Position numbers and translations under genes: made by a program
Notes under the pieces: model-generated
The model's input: only the letters and a program-made list of their open reading frames with translations
Databases searched by the model: none
Told to the model about the DNA's origin: nothing
Shown: positions 27,919 through 37,110 of the stretch, one piece after another
How the letters are laid out: every line of letters starts with the position of its first letter
Numbering within the stretch: position 1 is the stretch's first letter
Assembly: GCF_001429765.1 (NCBI RefSeq)
Contig: NZ_LMJB01000008.1
Location: 352,804-416,803, forward strand
Source: Flavobacterium sp. Root901
GTDB taxonomy: Bacteria; Bacteroidota; Bacteroidia; Flavobacteriales; Flavobacteriaceae
Direction: 5' to 3'
DNA: 64,000 nt

Positions 27919-29328
27919 ATGCAAGAAGACAACCAAGAACATTTTAAAAGAGAATTAGGATTATTAGACGGAACCATGCTTGTAGTAGGTTCTATGATCG
28001 GATCCGGAATATTTATTGTAAGTGCCGACATTGCCAGACAAGTAGGATCTGCCGGATGGCTTACATTAATCTGGCTGATTTCAGGATTAATTACCATTAT
28101 TGCCGCTGTAAGTTATGGAGAACTTAGTGCCATGTTTCCTAAAGCAGGAGGGCAGTATGTTTATCTAAAAGAAGCTTACAACAAATTAATTGCCTTTTTG
28201 TACGGATGGAGTTTTTTCGCAGTAATTCAAACCGGAACAATCGCAGCAGTTGGAGTGGCCTTTTCAAAATTTGCTGCCTATTTATATGAGCCTTTGAGCG
28301 ATGAAAACATATTATACGAAATAGGTTCATTTAAACTCAACGCGGCACAATTAGTATCAATTTTTACTATTATTTTATTGACATATATTAATAGCCGTGG
28401 TGTGAAAAACGGAAAAATTCTTCAAACCGTTCTTACCATTATCAAAATTTTATCATTGCTTGGTTTAATTGTTTTTGGATTAACACTGGCTGCAAAAGCT
28501 TCAGTTTGGGATGCGAACTGGGCAGATGCATGGAATACACGTTCGTTTGATAAAGAAAGCGGTTCGTGGCTGCCAATTGGCGGAACAGCTTTGATTACAG
28601 GAATTTCTGCAGCAATGGTTGGATCATTATTTTCCAGTGATGCATGGAACGGAGTTACTTTTATTGCCGGAGAAATTAAAAACCCAAAGCGTAATGTTGG
28701 TTTCAGTTTGTTTCTGGGAACTTTTATAGTAACAATTATTTACGTTTTAACAAACATTATGTATTTAGCAGTGATCCCGCTTGATGAAATTGCAACAGCA
28801 AAATCTGATCGTGTGGCGGTTGTAGCTTCGCAGTATATTTTTGGAAATATTGGAACTTTAATTATTGCCATCATGATTATGATTTCGACTTTTGCCTGCA
28901 ATAACGGACTAATCATGGCCGGCGCAAGAGTTTATTATACAATGGCAAAAGATGGTTTGTTCTTTAAAAAAGCTGCCGAGTTAAACAGTTCAAGCGTTCC
29001 TGCATGGGCACTTTGGGCACAATGTTTTTGGGCTTCAGCTTTATGTTTGACAGGAAAGTATGGTGATTTATTAGATTTTGTAATTATCATTGTTTTGATT
29101 TTTTATATTCTGACAATCTACGGAATCTTTATTTTACGTAAAAAAATGCCGGATGTAGAAAGGCCTTATAAAGCATTTGGATACCCATTTTTACCAATGT
29201 TATATATTATTATAGCTGCTGCAATTTGCGTTTCATTGTTGTGGACTAAATTTTCAACTTGCGGCTGGGGAGTACTAATTATGCTGGCAGGAATCCCGGT
29301 TTATTACTTAACAAAACCAAAAGAATAG
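27919..29328 (+). CDS. APC-family amino-acid permease
   Basis: The protein is an integral membrane amino-acid transporter or exchanger. The frame is open from 27829, but the ATG at 27919 (MQEDNQEHFKRELGLLDG) gives the usual short N-terminus and 469 residues. The first membrane helix carries the APC signature SMIGSGIFIVSADIARQVGS, and about 12 hydrophobic segments follow, ending in MLAGIPVYYLTKPKE. The pattern resembles the LAT branch of the superfamily; substrate cannot be read from sequence. A structured repeat lies just upstream and a terminator just downstream. Confidence 0.88.
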   Translation: MQEDNQEHFKRELGLLDGTMLVVGSMIGSGIFIVSADIARQVGSAGWLTLIWLISGLITIIAAVSYGELSAMFPKAGGQYVYLKEAYNKLIAFLYGWSFFAVIQTGTIAAVGVAFSKFAAYLYEPLSDENILYEIGSFKLNAAQLVSIFTIILLTYINSRGVKNGKILQTVLTIIKILSLLGLIVFGLTLAAKASVWDANWADAWNTRSFDKESGSWLPIGGTALITGISAAMVGSLFSSDAWNGVTFIAGEIKNPKRNVGFSLFLGTFIVTIIYVLTNIMYLAVIPLDEIATAKSDRVAVVASQYIFGNIGTLIIAIMIMISTFACNNGLIMAGARVYYTMAKDGLFFKKAAELNSSSVPAWALWAQCFWASALCLTGKYGDLLDFVIIIVLIFYILTIYGIFILRKKMPDVERPYKAFGYPFLPMLYIIIAAAICVSLLWTKFSTCGWGVLIMLAGIPVYYLTKPKE

Positions 29329-29367
29329 TTTTATTTCAAATTGAAGCTAAATTTATACCTATTAAAA

Positions 29368-29400
29368 AGCGCCCTTGATTAATTTCAGGGCGCTTTTTTT
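29368..29400 (+). terminator. terminator after the permease gene
   Basis: AGCGCCCT and AGGGCGCT form an eight-pair hairpin with an 11-base loop and a run of seven Ts. Confidence 0.85.
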
Positions 29401-29465
29401 AAACAAATTTATAACCAAAATAAATATTTAGATTTTACAATCCGCAAAGGCTTTGGACTAAATTC

Positions 29466-30299
29466 TTAATAAAGCGAATTTGTCAAAACTTTACCTTTTC
29501 CAAAATCTTCGTCAGATAAAACATTATCTGCCCAGTTGAGTATAAAATCGGCGTTTTCCTTCCAGGTGTCTAAAAGTAATACGTTGTGATTTCTTCCTTT
29601 AAATTCTTTATAATCTAAAATCGAATTATTGCGTTTGTATTTTTTGAAATTACGAGTATTTAAATGCGGAGATAAAAATTGATCTTCGCTGCCGGCAACA
29701 AACAATAAAGGCGGATGATTTTTTTTGAAATCAACAGCGGCTGCAGAAGTTAATCCGCCGCGTGCCACCGTTTTAGATTCTGGAATTACGTATTTTTCGT
29801 AAGCATCTTTTTGAACACTGAAAGGAAGTCCGTTTACAAAGGCATATTGAAATTTTTCAAAAGACATTAAATACGTTTTCTTCAAAGAAGTAAAAAGGCC
29901 TAAAACTTTCCAGCCTGATTTCAAAAAAGTAAATTCATACGGAATGACGCCCATTGGCGGAACAGAATGTACAGCAACTCCAGCCGAAGCCAAATCACGA
30001 TTTACTAAAATTTGTGTAACTAATCCGCCTAGAGAATGGCCGACAATTAAAGGTTTTTCCGGAAACGATTTAGCAATTTCAGCATAATGGTCGACTAATT
30101 GTGTCAAAGTTAAAGTTGCCAAACCAATATCGTTTGGCTGGCGATTGCGGAGTTCTTTTGCAGAAGCATCTTTATAAGGCCAGGGCGGAGCAACGGCAAC
30201 ATATCCTTTTTCATCAAAATATTTTACCCAGCCATCCCAGCAGGTGTGACTTACAAATGCCCCTGTTACGAACATGACATATTTAGAATTTGTTTTCAT
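29466..30299 (-). CDS. alpha/beta hydrolase
   Basis: The 277-residue protein has the nucleophile elbow GHSLGG with Ser89, an acid Asp candidate in GSEDQFLSP and a His in KGRNHNVLL, the order expected of the fold. There is no signal peptide. It is clearly paralogous to the gene at 54375-55160 (shared GAFVSH, VAPPW, VGHSxGG, IPESK, FKxxNH). It follows the esterase gene by 20 bases and is probably co-transcribed with it. Substrate unknown; small esters or amides are likely. Confidence 0.85.
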   Translation of the reverse strand: MKTNSKYVMFVTGAFVSHTCWDGWVKYFDEKGYVAVAPPWPYKDASAKELRNRQPNDIGLATLTLTQLVDHYAEIAKSFPEKPLIVGHSLGGLVTQILVNRDLASAGVAVHSVPPMGVIPYEFTFLKSGWKVLGLFTSLKKTYLMSFEKFQYAFVNGLPFSVQKDAYEKYVIPESKTVARGGLTSAAAVDFKKNHPPLLFVAGSEDQFLSPHLNTRNFKKYKRNNSILDYKEFKGRNHNVLLLDTWKENADFILNWADNVLSDEDFGKGKVLTNSLY

Positions 30300-30319
30300 A
30301 CAATTTGGATTTTTGGTTG

Positions 30320-31351
30320 TTATTTCAGATATTTTTTAAGTTCTGCCGCAGCTTGTAAAAACAATGCTTTTGTCTGCGGAATCTCGGCTAAACCGTTCAA
30401 TAAACCAAAATCATGAATTACATCATTGTAGCGAACCGTGGTTACAACAACTCCGGCATCACTTAGTTTACGTCCGTATGCTTCACCTTCGTCTCTTAAA
30501 ATATCATTTTCTGCAACCTGAATTAAAGTAGGAGGAAGACCTTTTAATTGCGTTAAACTGGCTTGTAACGGAGAGGCGTAAATCTCTTTTCTTTTAGCAG
30601 GTTCCACATATTGATCCCACATCCATTGCATTAAAGTATCTGTCAGAAAACGCTGTTTTCCATATAATTTATACGATTCTGTTTCAAAATTAGCATCTGT
30701 CACAGGCCAGAAAAGAATTTGAACTTTGTATAACGGAGTTCCTTTTTCTTTGGCTAAAAGTGCACTTGCTGCAGCTAAATTTCCTCCGGCACTGTTGCCC
30801 ACAATTCCGAGCCTGTTTCCGTCTACATTAATTTCGTTTCCATGCGCAGCAATCCATTTTGCGGCAGCATAAACTTCATTAACCGGCTGCGGATATTTGT
30901 GCTCCGGCGATAAGGAGTAATTTACAAAAACACCAACATAACCCGTTAAAACGGTTAAATCGCGAACCATACGTTTATGGGTAGGATAATCACCTAAAAC
31001 CCATCCGCCGCCGTGAATAAATAAAAAGACCGGTAATTTGTCTTTTGAACCTTTTGGGCGAACAATGTTTAATTTGATTTTATATCCATCTGAAGTAATT
31101 TCTTTTTCAGATTCATCGATTCCGGATAAGTCAACTTTAAATGCATTTTGTGCGCCAACAAGTACATTTCGCGCATCGGCAACAGGAAGCGATTCTAAAG
31201 GAGGCCCGCCGCCGTTTAGAGGTTTTAAAAATGCTTTTACTGCAGGAGACAAATGCGGGTCTGCTGCATAATCAGTTTGTGCGTAGCTTTTCATAGTAAT
31301 ATTGGCTAAAGTGATAAAGAGCGTAATTAATAGATTATTGAAAATTTTCAT
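30320..31351 (-). CDS. secreted esterase of the hormone-sensitive-lipase family
   Basis: The 343 residues begin with a signal peptide (cut near KSYAQTDY). The oxyanion-hole motif HGGGW (113-117) and the nucleophile GNSAGG with Ser187 define the HSL/acetyl-esterase branch (alpha/beta hydrolase fold 3), and the C-terminal His lies in DVIHDFGLL. It probably hydrolyses short acyl esters in the periplasm. It is the first gene of a two-gene unit with the hydrolase at 29466. Confidence 0.88.
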   Translation of the reverse strand: MKIFNNLLITLFITLANITMKSYAQTDYAADPHLSPAVKAFLKPLNGGGPPLESLPVADARNVLVGAQNAFKVDLSGIDESEKEITSDGYKIKLNIVRPKGSKDKLPVFLFIHGGGWVLGDYPTHKRMVRDLTVLTGYVGVFVNYSLSPEHKYPQPVNEVYAAAKWIAAHGNEINVDGNRLGIVGNSAGGNLAAASALLAKEKGTPLYKVQILFWPVTDANFETESYKLYGKQRFLTDTLMQWMWDQYVEPAKRKEIYASPLQASLTQLKGLPPTLIQVAENDILRDEGEAYGRKLSDAGVVVTTVRYNDVIHDFGLLNGLAEIPQTKALFLQAAAELKKYLK

Positions 31352-31418
31352 CTTAAATAGATTTAAGTTAATAGTTATTTAACCGAATAAGGAAGCGAAA
31401 GATTATTAGCTATTGTTT

Positions 31419-31511
31419 TCAAACAGGTGCTTCAATACTGTATTTGCCGCATGCTTTTAAGACAGCGTAATTAAAAATGATAAGGCAAAAAATAAACATT
31501 GATTTTTTCAT
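31419..31511 (-). CDS. possible 30-aa lipoprotein-like peptide
   Basis: On the minus strand an ATG at 31511 opens a 30-codon frame: MKKSMFIFCLIIFNYAVLKA followed by CGKYSIEAPV. It looks like a lipoprotein signal (basic start, hydrophobic core, Cys at residue 21) with almost no mature part. It lies 67 bases upstream of the esterase gene in the same direction. It may be a small lipoprotein, the remnant of a larger lost gene, or chance. No promoter was identified. Confidence 0.3.
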   Translation of the reverse strand: MKKSMFIFCLIIFNYAVLKACGKYSIEAPV

Positions 31512-31569
31512 AATTCATGTGGTTTAATGTTAATCGATTATAAAAAACCAATTGATATGCCACATAAAA

Positions 31570-31600
31570 AAAGCCCGAAAAACAAAGGCTTTCGGGCTTT
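31570..31600 (-). terminator. minus-strand terminator without an obvious gene
   Basis: On the minus strand AAAGCCCGAAA and TTTCGGGCTTT pair around a nine-base loop and are followed by TTTT. The DUF1810 gene upstream already has its own terminator at 31770-31801, so this one ends no visible gene; the stretch between the two holds the relic of repeat R1. Confidence 0.7.
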
Positions 31601-31700
31601 AAGTATTTATTCTGGCTGTTATATATCGCAAATTGAGTTTTATTTAGTGAAATTTCGTTATCAGAAAATAACAGCGGATACTGGTTTTGAATTTTATTTT

Positions 31701-31731
31701 GAAGCTATTCCCGTTATTTGTTCCAATCGCC
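31701..31731 (-). repeat. structured repeat family R1, degraded half copy D
   Basis: GAAGCTATTCCCGTTATT followed by TGTTCCAATC matches the left half of copies at 42404 (GGAGCTAATCCCGCTATCC) and 63462 (GGAGCTTTTTCCCGCTATG) in the same orientation; the apical stem and right half are missing. It sits in the 481-base gap between the esterase and DUF1810 genes. Confidence 0.45.
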
Positions 31732-31769
31732 TCTCGGAGCTAAAATATTCGTTTAATTATGGGTTTGAC

Positions 31770-31801
31770 AAAAAAAAAGGCACTGCAATTTGCAGTGCCT
31801 T
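31770..31801 (-). terminator. terminator of the DUF1810 gene
   Basis: On the minus strand AAGGCACTGCAA and TTGCAGTGCCTT form a perfect 12-pair hairpin with a one-base centre, followed by a long T-run. Confidence 0.9.
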
Positions 31802-31832
31802 ATCTTAATAAAATCTATGAGTGCTGTAAAAA

Positions 31833-32297
31833 CTATGCAATAACAGTTTCCTCAGTAGATGATTTTATAGCTGAATTAATAATAGATATAGTAAGCGGAT
31901 CAATTTCTCCTGAGAAAAAAGCATCCAGAATTTCCTGAAATATAGGATTTGCATTTTCTGCCAAAGAAAATAAAGTCATACAAGAGCGTAATTTTCGGGC
32001 ATCTAAATCGCCAAAAATTCCGTCTGCCGATTTCATTTTAAAAGTCAGTAACAATTCTGAAATTTCGATAAGATGTTTTCCCAAAATAGGATGCTCCAAA
32101 TAATCTGAAGCTTCTTTAAGATCGTTAATGGCATACAGATTTGCAGTATCGCTTTTACCCAGTCCTTTAATTTGAGGAAAAATAAACCACATCCAGTGCG
32201 TTTCTTTTTTCCCTTTTCCGATTTCAGAAAGAGCAGTAAGATAAAGTTTGTTCTGCGCATCTAAGAAACGCGATAAATCATTGTTTGAATAAGCCAT
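31833..32297 (-). CDS. DUF1810 family protein
   Basis: The start at 32297 (MAYSNNDLSRFLDAQN) gives 154 residues, the normal DUF1810 size; the frame is open further upstream but a promoter element at 32325-32332 lies inside that extension. Conserved parts are FLDAQNKLYLTALSEI, HWMWFIFPQIKGLGKSD and the C-terminal DARKLRSCMTLF. The family has no firm biochemical function. It is a single gene with its own promoter and terminator. Confidence 0.85.
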   Translation of the reverse strand: MAYSNNDLSRFLDAQNKLYLTALSEIGKGKKETHWMWFIFPQIKGLGKSDTANLYAINDLKEASDYLEHPILGKHLIEISELLLTFKMKSADGIFGDLDARKLRSCMTLFSLAENANPIFQEILDAFFSGEIDPLTISIINSAIKSSTEETVIA

Positions 32298-32324
32298 TAC
32301 GGTATTATATTTAAAAAAAGGTTG

Positions 32325-32332
32325 CAAAAATA
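32325..32332 (-). promoter_or_regulatory. -7 element of the DUF1810 gene
   Basis: On the minus strand TATTTTTG matches TAnnTTTG 28 bases upstream of the ATG at 32297. No clear -33 TTG is seen. Confidence 0.45.
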
Positions 32333-32452
32333 GTAAAAAAGAAAGGCTCAGCCTAATAAAACGCTCATACAATCAGGAATTTAACTTTTTTCGAAAGAAT
32401 TTTCCTCGTCGTCATTAAATAAAAAATTGGCTGGTTTGTGTTTATGAACAAA

Positions 32453-33079
32453 TTAGATATTTCGGTGCGTTTGTCTAAAAGTTAAATTTATTCTGGGTAA
32501 AACATCGCGAGCTGTTTTTGGAACCTGATGCTGCCAAAAACTGTTTGTGGTTCCGGCCATCAGTAAAAAAGAACCATGATGCAGTGGAATTTCAACCTGC
32601 GGAATTTCCTTGCTGTATTTATGACGCAGCCTGAACATTCTGGTCTCGCCAAAAGTCACTGAAGCAATAACCGGATTTGGTCCTGTATTGTGTTCTTTAT
32701 CGCTGTGCCATCCTACGCCGTCATTTCCATCTCTGTATAAATTAAGCAGAACGGTATTAAAATCAAGCTGTGTTTCTTTCTCTACTCGGCCTCTAATAGT
32801 CAGCAATTCGTAATTCCAGTCCGGACCTTTCAAGTCTGCTCCGGGATTATCTTTATCTTCATACCAGGCAATCATTCTGGGTACCGTATACGTTTTATCA
32901 TAAATTTCCATTTGATATTCTCTCCATTTGGTTTTATGGAGAAGCCTGTCATAAAAGCGATCGGATTCTTCTTTTGTAAAGAAATTATCGATCAAAATCA
33001 ATTCAGAATCGGGAATATCGAATATTTTTTTTCCTCCCAAACCTGTTGTAAATAATTCGGTGTCGTTAAATAGTGTCAT
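32453..33079 (-). CDS. alkB: AlkB-type 2-oxoglutarate/Fe(II) dioxygenase
   Basis: The enzyme oxidatively removes alkyl groups from DNA or RNA bases. The 208 residues include the iron ligands His125 and Asp127 in GWHSDKE, and His184 in FWQHQVPK, plus the 2-oxoglutarate-binding Arg196 and Arg202 in RINLTFR. The length and N-terminal part (FTKEESDRFYDRLL) resemble the ALKBH2/3-like branch of bacterial AlkB. It follows the exonuclease III gene by only 7 bases, giving a repair operon. Confidence 0.9.
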   Translation of the reverse strand: MTLFNDTELFTTGLGGKKIFDIPDSELILIDNFFTKEESDRFYDRLLHKTKWREYQMEIYDKTYTVPRMIAWYEDKDNPGADLKGPDWNYELLTIRGRVEKETQLDFNTVLLNLYRDGNDGVGWHSDKEHNTGPNPVIASVTFGETRMFRLRHKYSKEIPQVEIPLHHGSFLLMAGTTNSFWQHQVPKTARDVLPRINLTFRQTHRNI

Positions 33080-33086
33080 TTATTCC

Positions 33087-33863
33087 TTATTTTTTGTCAA
33101 TTTCAATCCAGACAGGCGCATGATCGCTGGTTTTTTCCCAACCCCGGACATGACGGTCAACTCCGCCGGAGCGTAAAACTTTCGCCATTTGAGGGCTCAG
33201 TAAAAAGTGGTCAATTCGCAGACCTGCATCTCGTTGGTAAGCGTTTCGGAAATAATCCCAAAATGTATAAATTTTCTCATCAGGATATAAAGTACGAATA
33301 GCATCTGTCCAGCCTTGCGAAACAATATCGGCAAAAGCTTTTCGAATCTCGGGTCTGAAAAGTGCATCATTAACCCATTTTTCAGGTTTATAAACATCCA
33401 GCTCTGTTGGCATTACATTGTAATCGCCAATTAAAATTACAGGAACTTTCAGGTCTAATAATGTTTGAGTACGATGTGCCAGACGATCAAACCATTTTAG
33501 TTTGTATTCAAATTTTGGTCCCGGTGCCGGATTTCCGTTTGGAAGATAGAGGCAGGCAATTACAATTCCGTCAATCAAAGCTTCGACATAGCGGCTTTGT
33601 ACATCGTCATCATCTCCCGGAAGTGTACGGGTTATTTCTTCAATTTCCCTATTTCTGGCCAGGATTGCAACGCCATTCCATTGTTTTTGTCCGTGCCAAA
33701 TGGCATTGTAACCGGCGTCATTAATGGCTTTAATTGGAAATTTATCCTGTGGTGCTTTCAATTCCTGAAGACATACAATATCCGGTTTAGTTTCTTCGAG
33801 CCATTTCAATAAAACATTCAATCGTCCGTTGACTCCGTTTACGTTATAAGTAGCTATTTTCAT
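33087..33863 (-). CDS. xth: exodeoxyribonuclease III
   Basis: This AP endonuclease and 3'-5' exonuclease acts in base-excision repair. The 258 residues have the family motifs MKIATYNVNGVNGR (Asn7), CLQELK (Glu34), GDYNVMP, and SDHAPVWIEI at the end (catalytic His). The gene is first in a two-gene unit with alkB, so strand incision at abasic sites and direct alkylation repair are co-expressed. Confidence 0.94.
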   Translation of the reverse strand: MKIATYNVNGVNGRLNVLLKWLEETKPDIVCLQELKAPQDKFPIKAINDAGYNAIWHGQKQWNGVAILARNREIEEITRTLPGDDDDVQSRYVEALIDGIVIACLYLPNGNPAPGPKFEYKLKWFDRLAHRTQTLLDLKVPVILIGDYNVMPTELDVYKPEKWVNDALFRPEIRKAFADIVSQGWTDAIRTLYPDEKIYTFWDYFRNAYQRDAGLRIDHFLLSPQMAKVLRSGGVDRHVRGWEKTSDHAPVWIEIDKK

Positions 33864-33936
33864 AGTAGATTTAATTAGTTCGAGTATTAAATTTACAGCT
33901 TTTAAAATATTTTATTTCTAAACAAAATCACAATTG

Positions 33937-35316
33937 TTATTTTAGAAAGTGTTTGTTAAAGAATACTTTACCCGGATATTTTTCGGCGTAAGCAAAAATT
34001 AGCTGCTCAATATACTGGTTGCTTTTGTAAAGCGTAACATAACTTTTTACGTCTTCGGGATCATTAACAGCGACCTCTCTCGGGATATATCCCATTCCGT
34101 GAAAACGGCCGTTTTCAACCCAGATACAGCTTCTTTCATCTGCAGATCTTCCTTTGTCTATAATCGCAAAAGTGGGCCTGTTATTCAATAAGAAATCAAT
34201 AGCGTTGTCAACTTGTTCATTATGAAGGAAGACATCCGGAAGTTCTTTTATTTCCGGAGTATAGAAAAATTCTCCTTCTTCAGGTCTTGAATATTTACAA
34301 AAACGATGATCTATTTCAAACTGTTCGGCAAGACTTCTTAATAAATTGATTCCCACATGCAGGCTGTTAAATTCATGAATACAGATTTGAAACTTACTTA
34401 CTTTTCCAATTGCCAGATATTTATAACCATTACGGGCTTCGTACTGATAGATTCCGAACTTGGCTTCAAAACGCTTTAAAGCTCTGTTATAAGTTGGCCA
34501 GAGTTTTTTGATTTCGGTGCATTCCAATAATAGCGCCATTAATTCGGTTGCGCAGACTTCAAAAGAAATTCCGTAAATATCCCTTAAAAAATGCTGTCTT
34601 TGCGGATTAATGTTATTGCCCGTAAAATGTGAGGTTACCCGTTTTTTCAAGTTGATTGCCTTCCCGACATAAATCACTTTTTTGGCCTGATTATAGAAAT
34701 AATACACTCCCGGTTTTTCGGGTAAAGCATTAAAATCTTCTGGCGGGAGATTAGGTGGTAACCGCTGATCCTGAGCTGTTTTTTTGATCATTTTATCAAT
34801 TACGCCTTCATCGTCCCACTCACGCAAAAGTGAAAACAGCAGGGCAGTAGCATCTGCATCTCCGCCGGCACGGTGCCGGTTTTCTAAACTAATATTTAGA
34901 GAATTACAAAGATTTCCTAAACTATAAGAGCCCAGTCCGGGTTTGATTTTTCGGGCAGCGCGAACTGTACATAATTTTTTTGCAGACCATTTAAAACCAG
35001 CTTGTTCCAGCTGATGATGAACAAATGAATAATCAAAATTAACGTTATGTGCTACAAAAATGCGATCTGTCAGCATTTCGAGAACTTTCTCAGAAATATC
35101 ATCGAAGATAGGCGCATGGGCAACCATTTCATTATTAATTCCTGTTAATCCAAAAATAGAAGGAGGGATATCTTTTTGCGGATTCACAAGCGTTTCGTAA
35201 CGGTCGAGTACGGTTGTTCCGTCGTGAATAATAATCGCGATTTCTGTAATACGGCTGTGACTGGCATTGCCGCCTGTGGTCTCGATATCTACTATGGCAT
35301 ATTCCTGCTTCTTCAT
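33937..35316 (-). CDS. DEDDh exonuclease fused to a GIY-YIG nuclease domain
   Basis: The 459-residue protein joins a DnaQ-type 3'-5' exonuclease (residues about 5-165; IVDIETTGG with Asp10 and Glu12, later HNVNFDYSFV and HRAGGDADAT) to a GIY-YIG domain like the UvrC N-terminus or Cho (about 200-280; LPEKPGVYYFYNQAKKVIYV then GKAINLKKRV), plus a C-terminal region of about 180 residues without a motif I know. Such fusions are found in Bacteroidota and actinobacteria and are thought to act in DNA repair. It lies 38 bases after umuC in the same direction, so it probably belongs to the damage-inducible unit. Confidence 0.88.
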   Translation of the reverse strand: MKKQEYAIVDIETTGGNASHSRITEIAIIIHDGTTVLDRYETLVNPQKDIPPSIFGLTGINNEMVAHAPIFDDISEKVLEMLTDRIFVAHNVNFDYSFVHHQLEQAGFKWSAKKLCTVRAARKIKPGLGSYSLGNLCNSLNISLENRHRAGGDADATALLFSLLREWDDEGVIDKMIKKTAQDQRLPPNLPPEDFNALPEKPGVYYFYNQAKKVIYVGKAINLKKRVTSHFTGNNINPQRQHFLRDIYGISFEVCATELMALLLECTEIKKLWPTYNRALKRFEAKFGIYQYEARNGYKYLAIGKVSKFQICIHEFNSLHVGINLLRSLAEQFEIDHRFCKYSRPEEGEFFYTPEIKELPDVFLHNEQVDNAIDFLLNNRPTFAIIDKGRSADERSCIWVENGRFHGMGYIPREVAVNDPEDVKSYVTLYKSNQYIEQLIFAYAEKYPGKVFFNKHFLK

Positions 35317-35354
35317 TTGTATATAACGTAAAATGTTCTATTTCTGTTATTTAA

Positions 35355-36614
35355 TTATGCTTTAACTATAATAACATCTTTAAGAGAAGTAGAAAACTTG
35401 GGAGACAGTCTGGTTTGCCTCATTTTCCATTGCCTTCCTAAAGACTGTACACCAAATTTAATTTTGTTATTGCCGTAGTTTTTATTCATTTTATCAATCA
35501 CGCTCATTAAGGGCTGGTGTTTAGGATTTGATGTTTCGAATAAATTAAGCTGTGTTTCAGTATTTGGTGTCAGCCCCATTACAATAACACCAGCTTTTTT
35601 ATAACGATATCCTTTTTTAAAAATAGCTTTAAATCCTTTTTGTGCAGCTTCATTAAGCTCTATTGTTGAATTAGTTGGAAAATCTGTAGTAATCGTAATG
35701 CTTCGTGAATAATGTGATTCTTCGTTCTTGATAAAGCTGGTTTGAATAAAAACAGTTACCATATTGCAATGACATTTCTGACGTCTTAATTTTTCTGCAC
35801 AAGATGCTGTAAACGTGCTTATTCGTTCAGATATTTCTTCATACGTGGTGTACCTTTTTTCAAAGGACCTTGTCGTGGCAATCATTTTTCGGTCTGCGGC
35901 TTCTTCTAACTCTAAAGTTGGTTTTCCTTCTAATTCATGTTTTAACCGAAGTCCAACTACTGACATTTCTTTTCGTACCCACGCATCCGGAAGCTGGGTA
36001 AACTCATAAGCTGTGTTAATTTTTTTTTGTTTAAGACGTTTGGCAAGTTTTCTTCCAATTCCCCAGACATCTTCAATTTTAGTCCATTTTAAGGCTTTGA
36101 TTCTTTTTTCTTCAGAATCAATACAATAAACACCTTGTGTACGATCTGAAAATTTTCGTGCAATTTTATTGGCCATTTTTGATAAAGCTTTGGTAGGAGC
36201 AAAGCCTATACTAACAGGAATGCCCGTTCCTTGTGTGACTTCTTTTCGCATTTTTAAACCCAGCGCATTCAGATCGAATAAATCGTAACCTGAAAATTTC
36301 AGGAATGCTTCATCAATACTGTAAATTTCTACTTCGTTAGTATAAGTTCGAAGAAGGCTCATTACCCGATTGCTCATATCGCCATACAACGGATAATTAG
36401 AAGAATACACAAAAATATTTTTCTCTTTAAAAACAGACTCATACTTAAAGGCAGGAATCGCCATAGGTATTCCCAAAGCCTTAGCTTCATCAGAACGTGA
36501 AATAACACAGCCGTCATTGTTAGAGAGAATAACAATTGGTTTTCCTCTTAAATGCGGTTCAAATACTCTTTGACAAGAAGCATAAAAATTATTACAATCG
36601 ACCAGGGCAAACAT
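35355..36614 (-). CDS. umuC: Y-family DNA polymerase V catalytic subunit
   Basis: UmuC is an error-prone polymerase for lesion bypass. The 419 residues match UmuC length. The N-terminal active-site Asp (MFALVDCNNFYASCQRVFEP) and SIDEAFLKF near residue 100 supply the metal ligands; helix-hairpin-helix and little-finger regions follow. It lies 13 bases after umuD, as in the classical operon. Confidence 0.93.
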   Translation of the reverse strand: MFALVDCNNFYASCQRVFEPHLRGKPIVILSNNDGCVISRSDEAKALGIPMAIPAFKYESVFKEKNIFVYSSNYPLYGDMSNRVMSLLRTYTNEVEIYSIDEAFLKFSGYDLFDLNALGLKMRKEVTQGTGIPVSIGFAPTKALSKMANKIARKFSDRTQGVYCIDSEEKRIKALKWTKIEDVWGIGRKLAKRLKQKKINTAYEFTQLPDAWVRKEMSVVGLRLKHELEGKPTLELEEAADRKMIATTRSFEKRYTTYEEISERISTFTASCAEKLRRQKCHCNMVTVFIQTSFIKNEESHYSRSITITTDFPTNSTIELNEAAQKGFKAIFKKGYRYKKAGVIVMGLTPNTETQLNLFETSNPKHQPLMSVIDKMNKNYGNNKIKFGVQSLGRQWKMRQTRLSPKFSTSLKDVIIVKA

Positions 36615-36627
36615 TTTTTAATGTATT

Positions 36628-37083
36628 TTAAAAAGATTTAATACTATGAATCACAATTCCCCAAATCACAAAATTATTTTCCGGAGTTACTTTTATAGGC
36701 TGATAATCTTCGTTTTCGGCAATAAGCCAGATAATGTCTTTCTCTATTTTAATACGCTTTACGGTAAACTCGCCATCAATCTGGCAGACCGCTATTTTGT
36801 TATTTTGAGGTTCAAGGCTTTTATCAATAATCAATAAATCACCATCATAGATACCGGCATTTTTCATAGAATGCCCTTTTACTCTGGCAAAATAAGTAGT
36901 GTACTCATGTCTGATTAATTCTTTATTAAGATCAATAGAGGATTCAATAAAGTCATCAGCAGGAGAAGGAAAACCAGCGCTGATACCAATGTCAAAAAAA
37001 GGAAGTTTTATTTCCGAACGTATGTCCGGAATGTATAATTCTATTGATTTTGTGGTATTTATATTTCTCAATTTCATAATCAC
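36628..37083 (-). CDS. umuD: UmuD, S24-family self-cleaving subunit
   Basis: UmuD is processed in a RecA-dependent way to activate UmuC. The 151 residues contain the cleavage site Ala36-Gly37 (ISAG-FPSP), catalytic Ser72 in GHSMKNAGIYDGD and Lys109 in EFTVKRI. The start could also be the ATG two codons in. It has no DNA-binding domain. The promoter lies in a 92-base region shared with a divergent LexA-like repressor. Confidence 0.92.
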   Translation of the reverse strand: MIMKLRNINTTKSIELYIPDIRSEIKLPFFDIGISAGFPSPADDFIESSIDLNKELIRHEYTTYFARVKGHSMKNAGIYDGDLLIIDKSLEPQNNKIAVCQIDGEFTVKRIKIEKDIIWLIAENEDYQPIKVTPENNFVIWGIVIHSIKSF

Positions 37084-37110
37084 TTTCAGAAATTTGATTT
37101 TTTCATATCA

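Noticed and set aside
31527..31808. 93-codon plus-strand frame as a gene
   Set aside because: It runs through two terminator hairpins and a repeat relic and has no recognisable domain or promoter.
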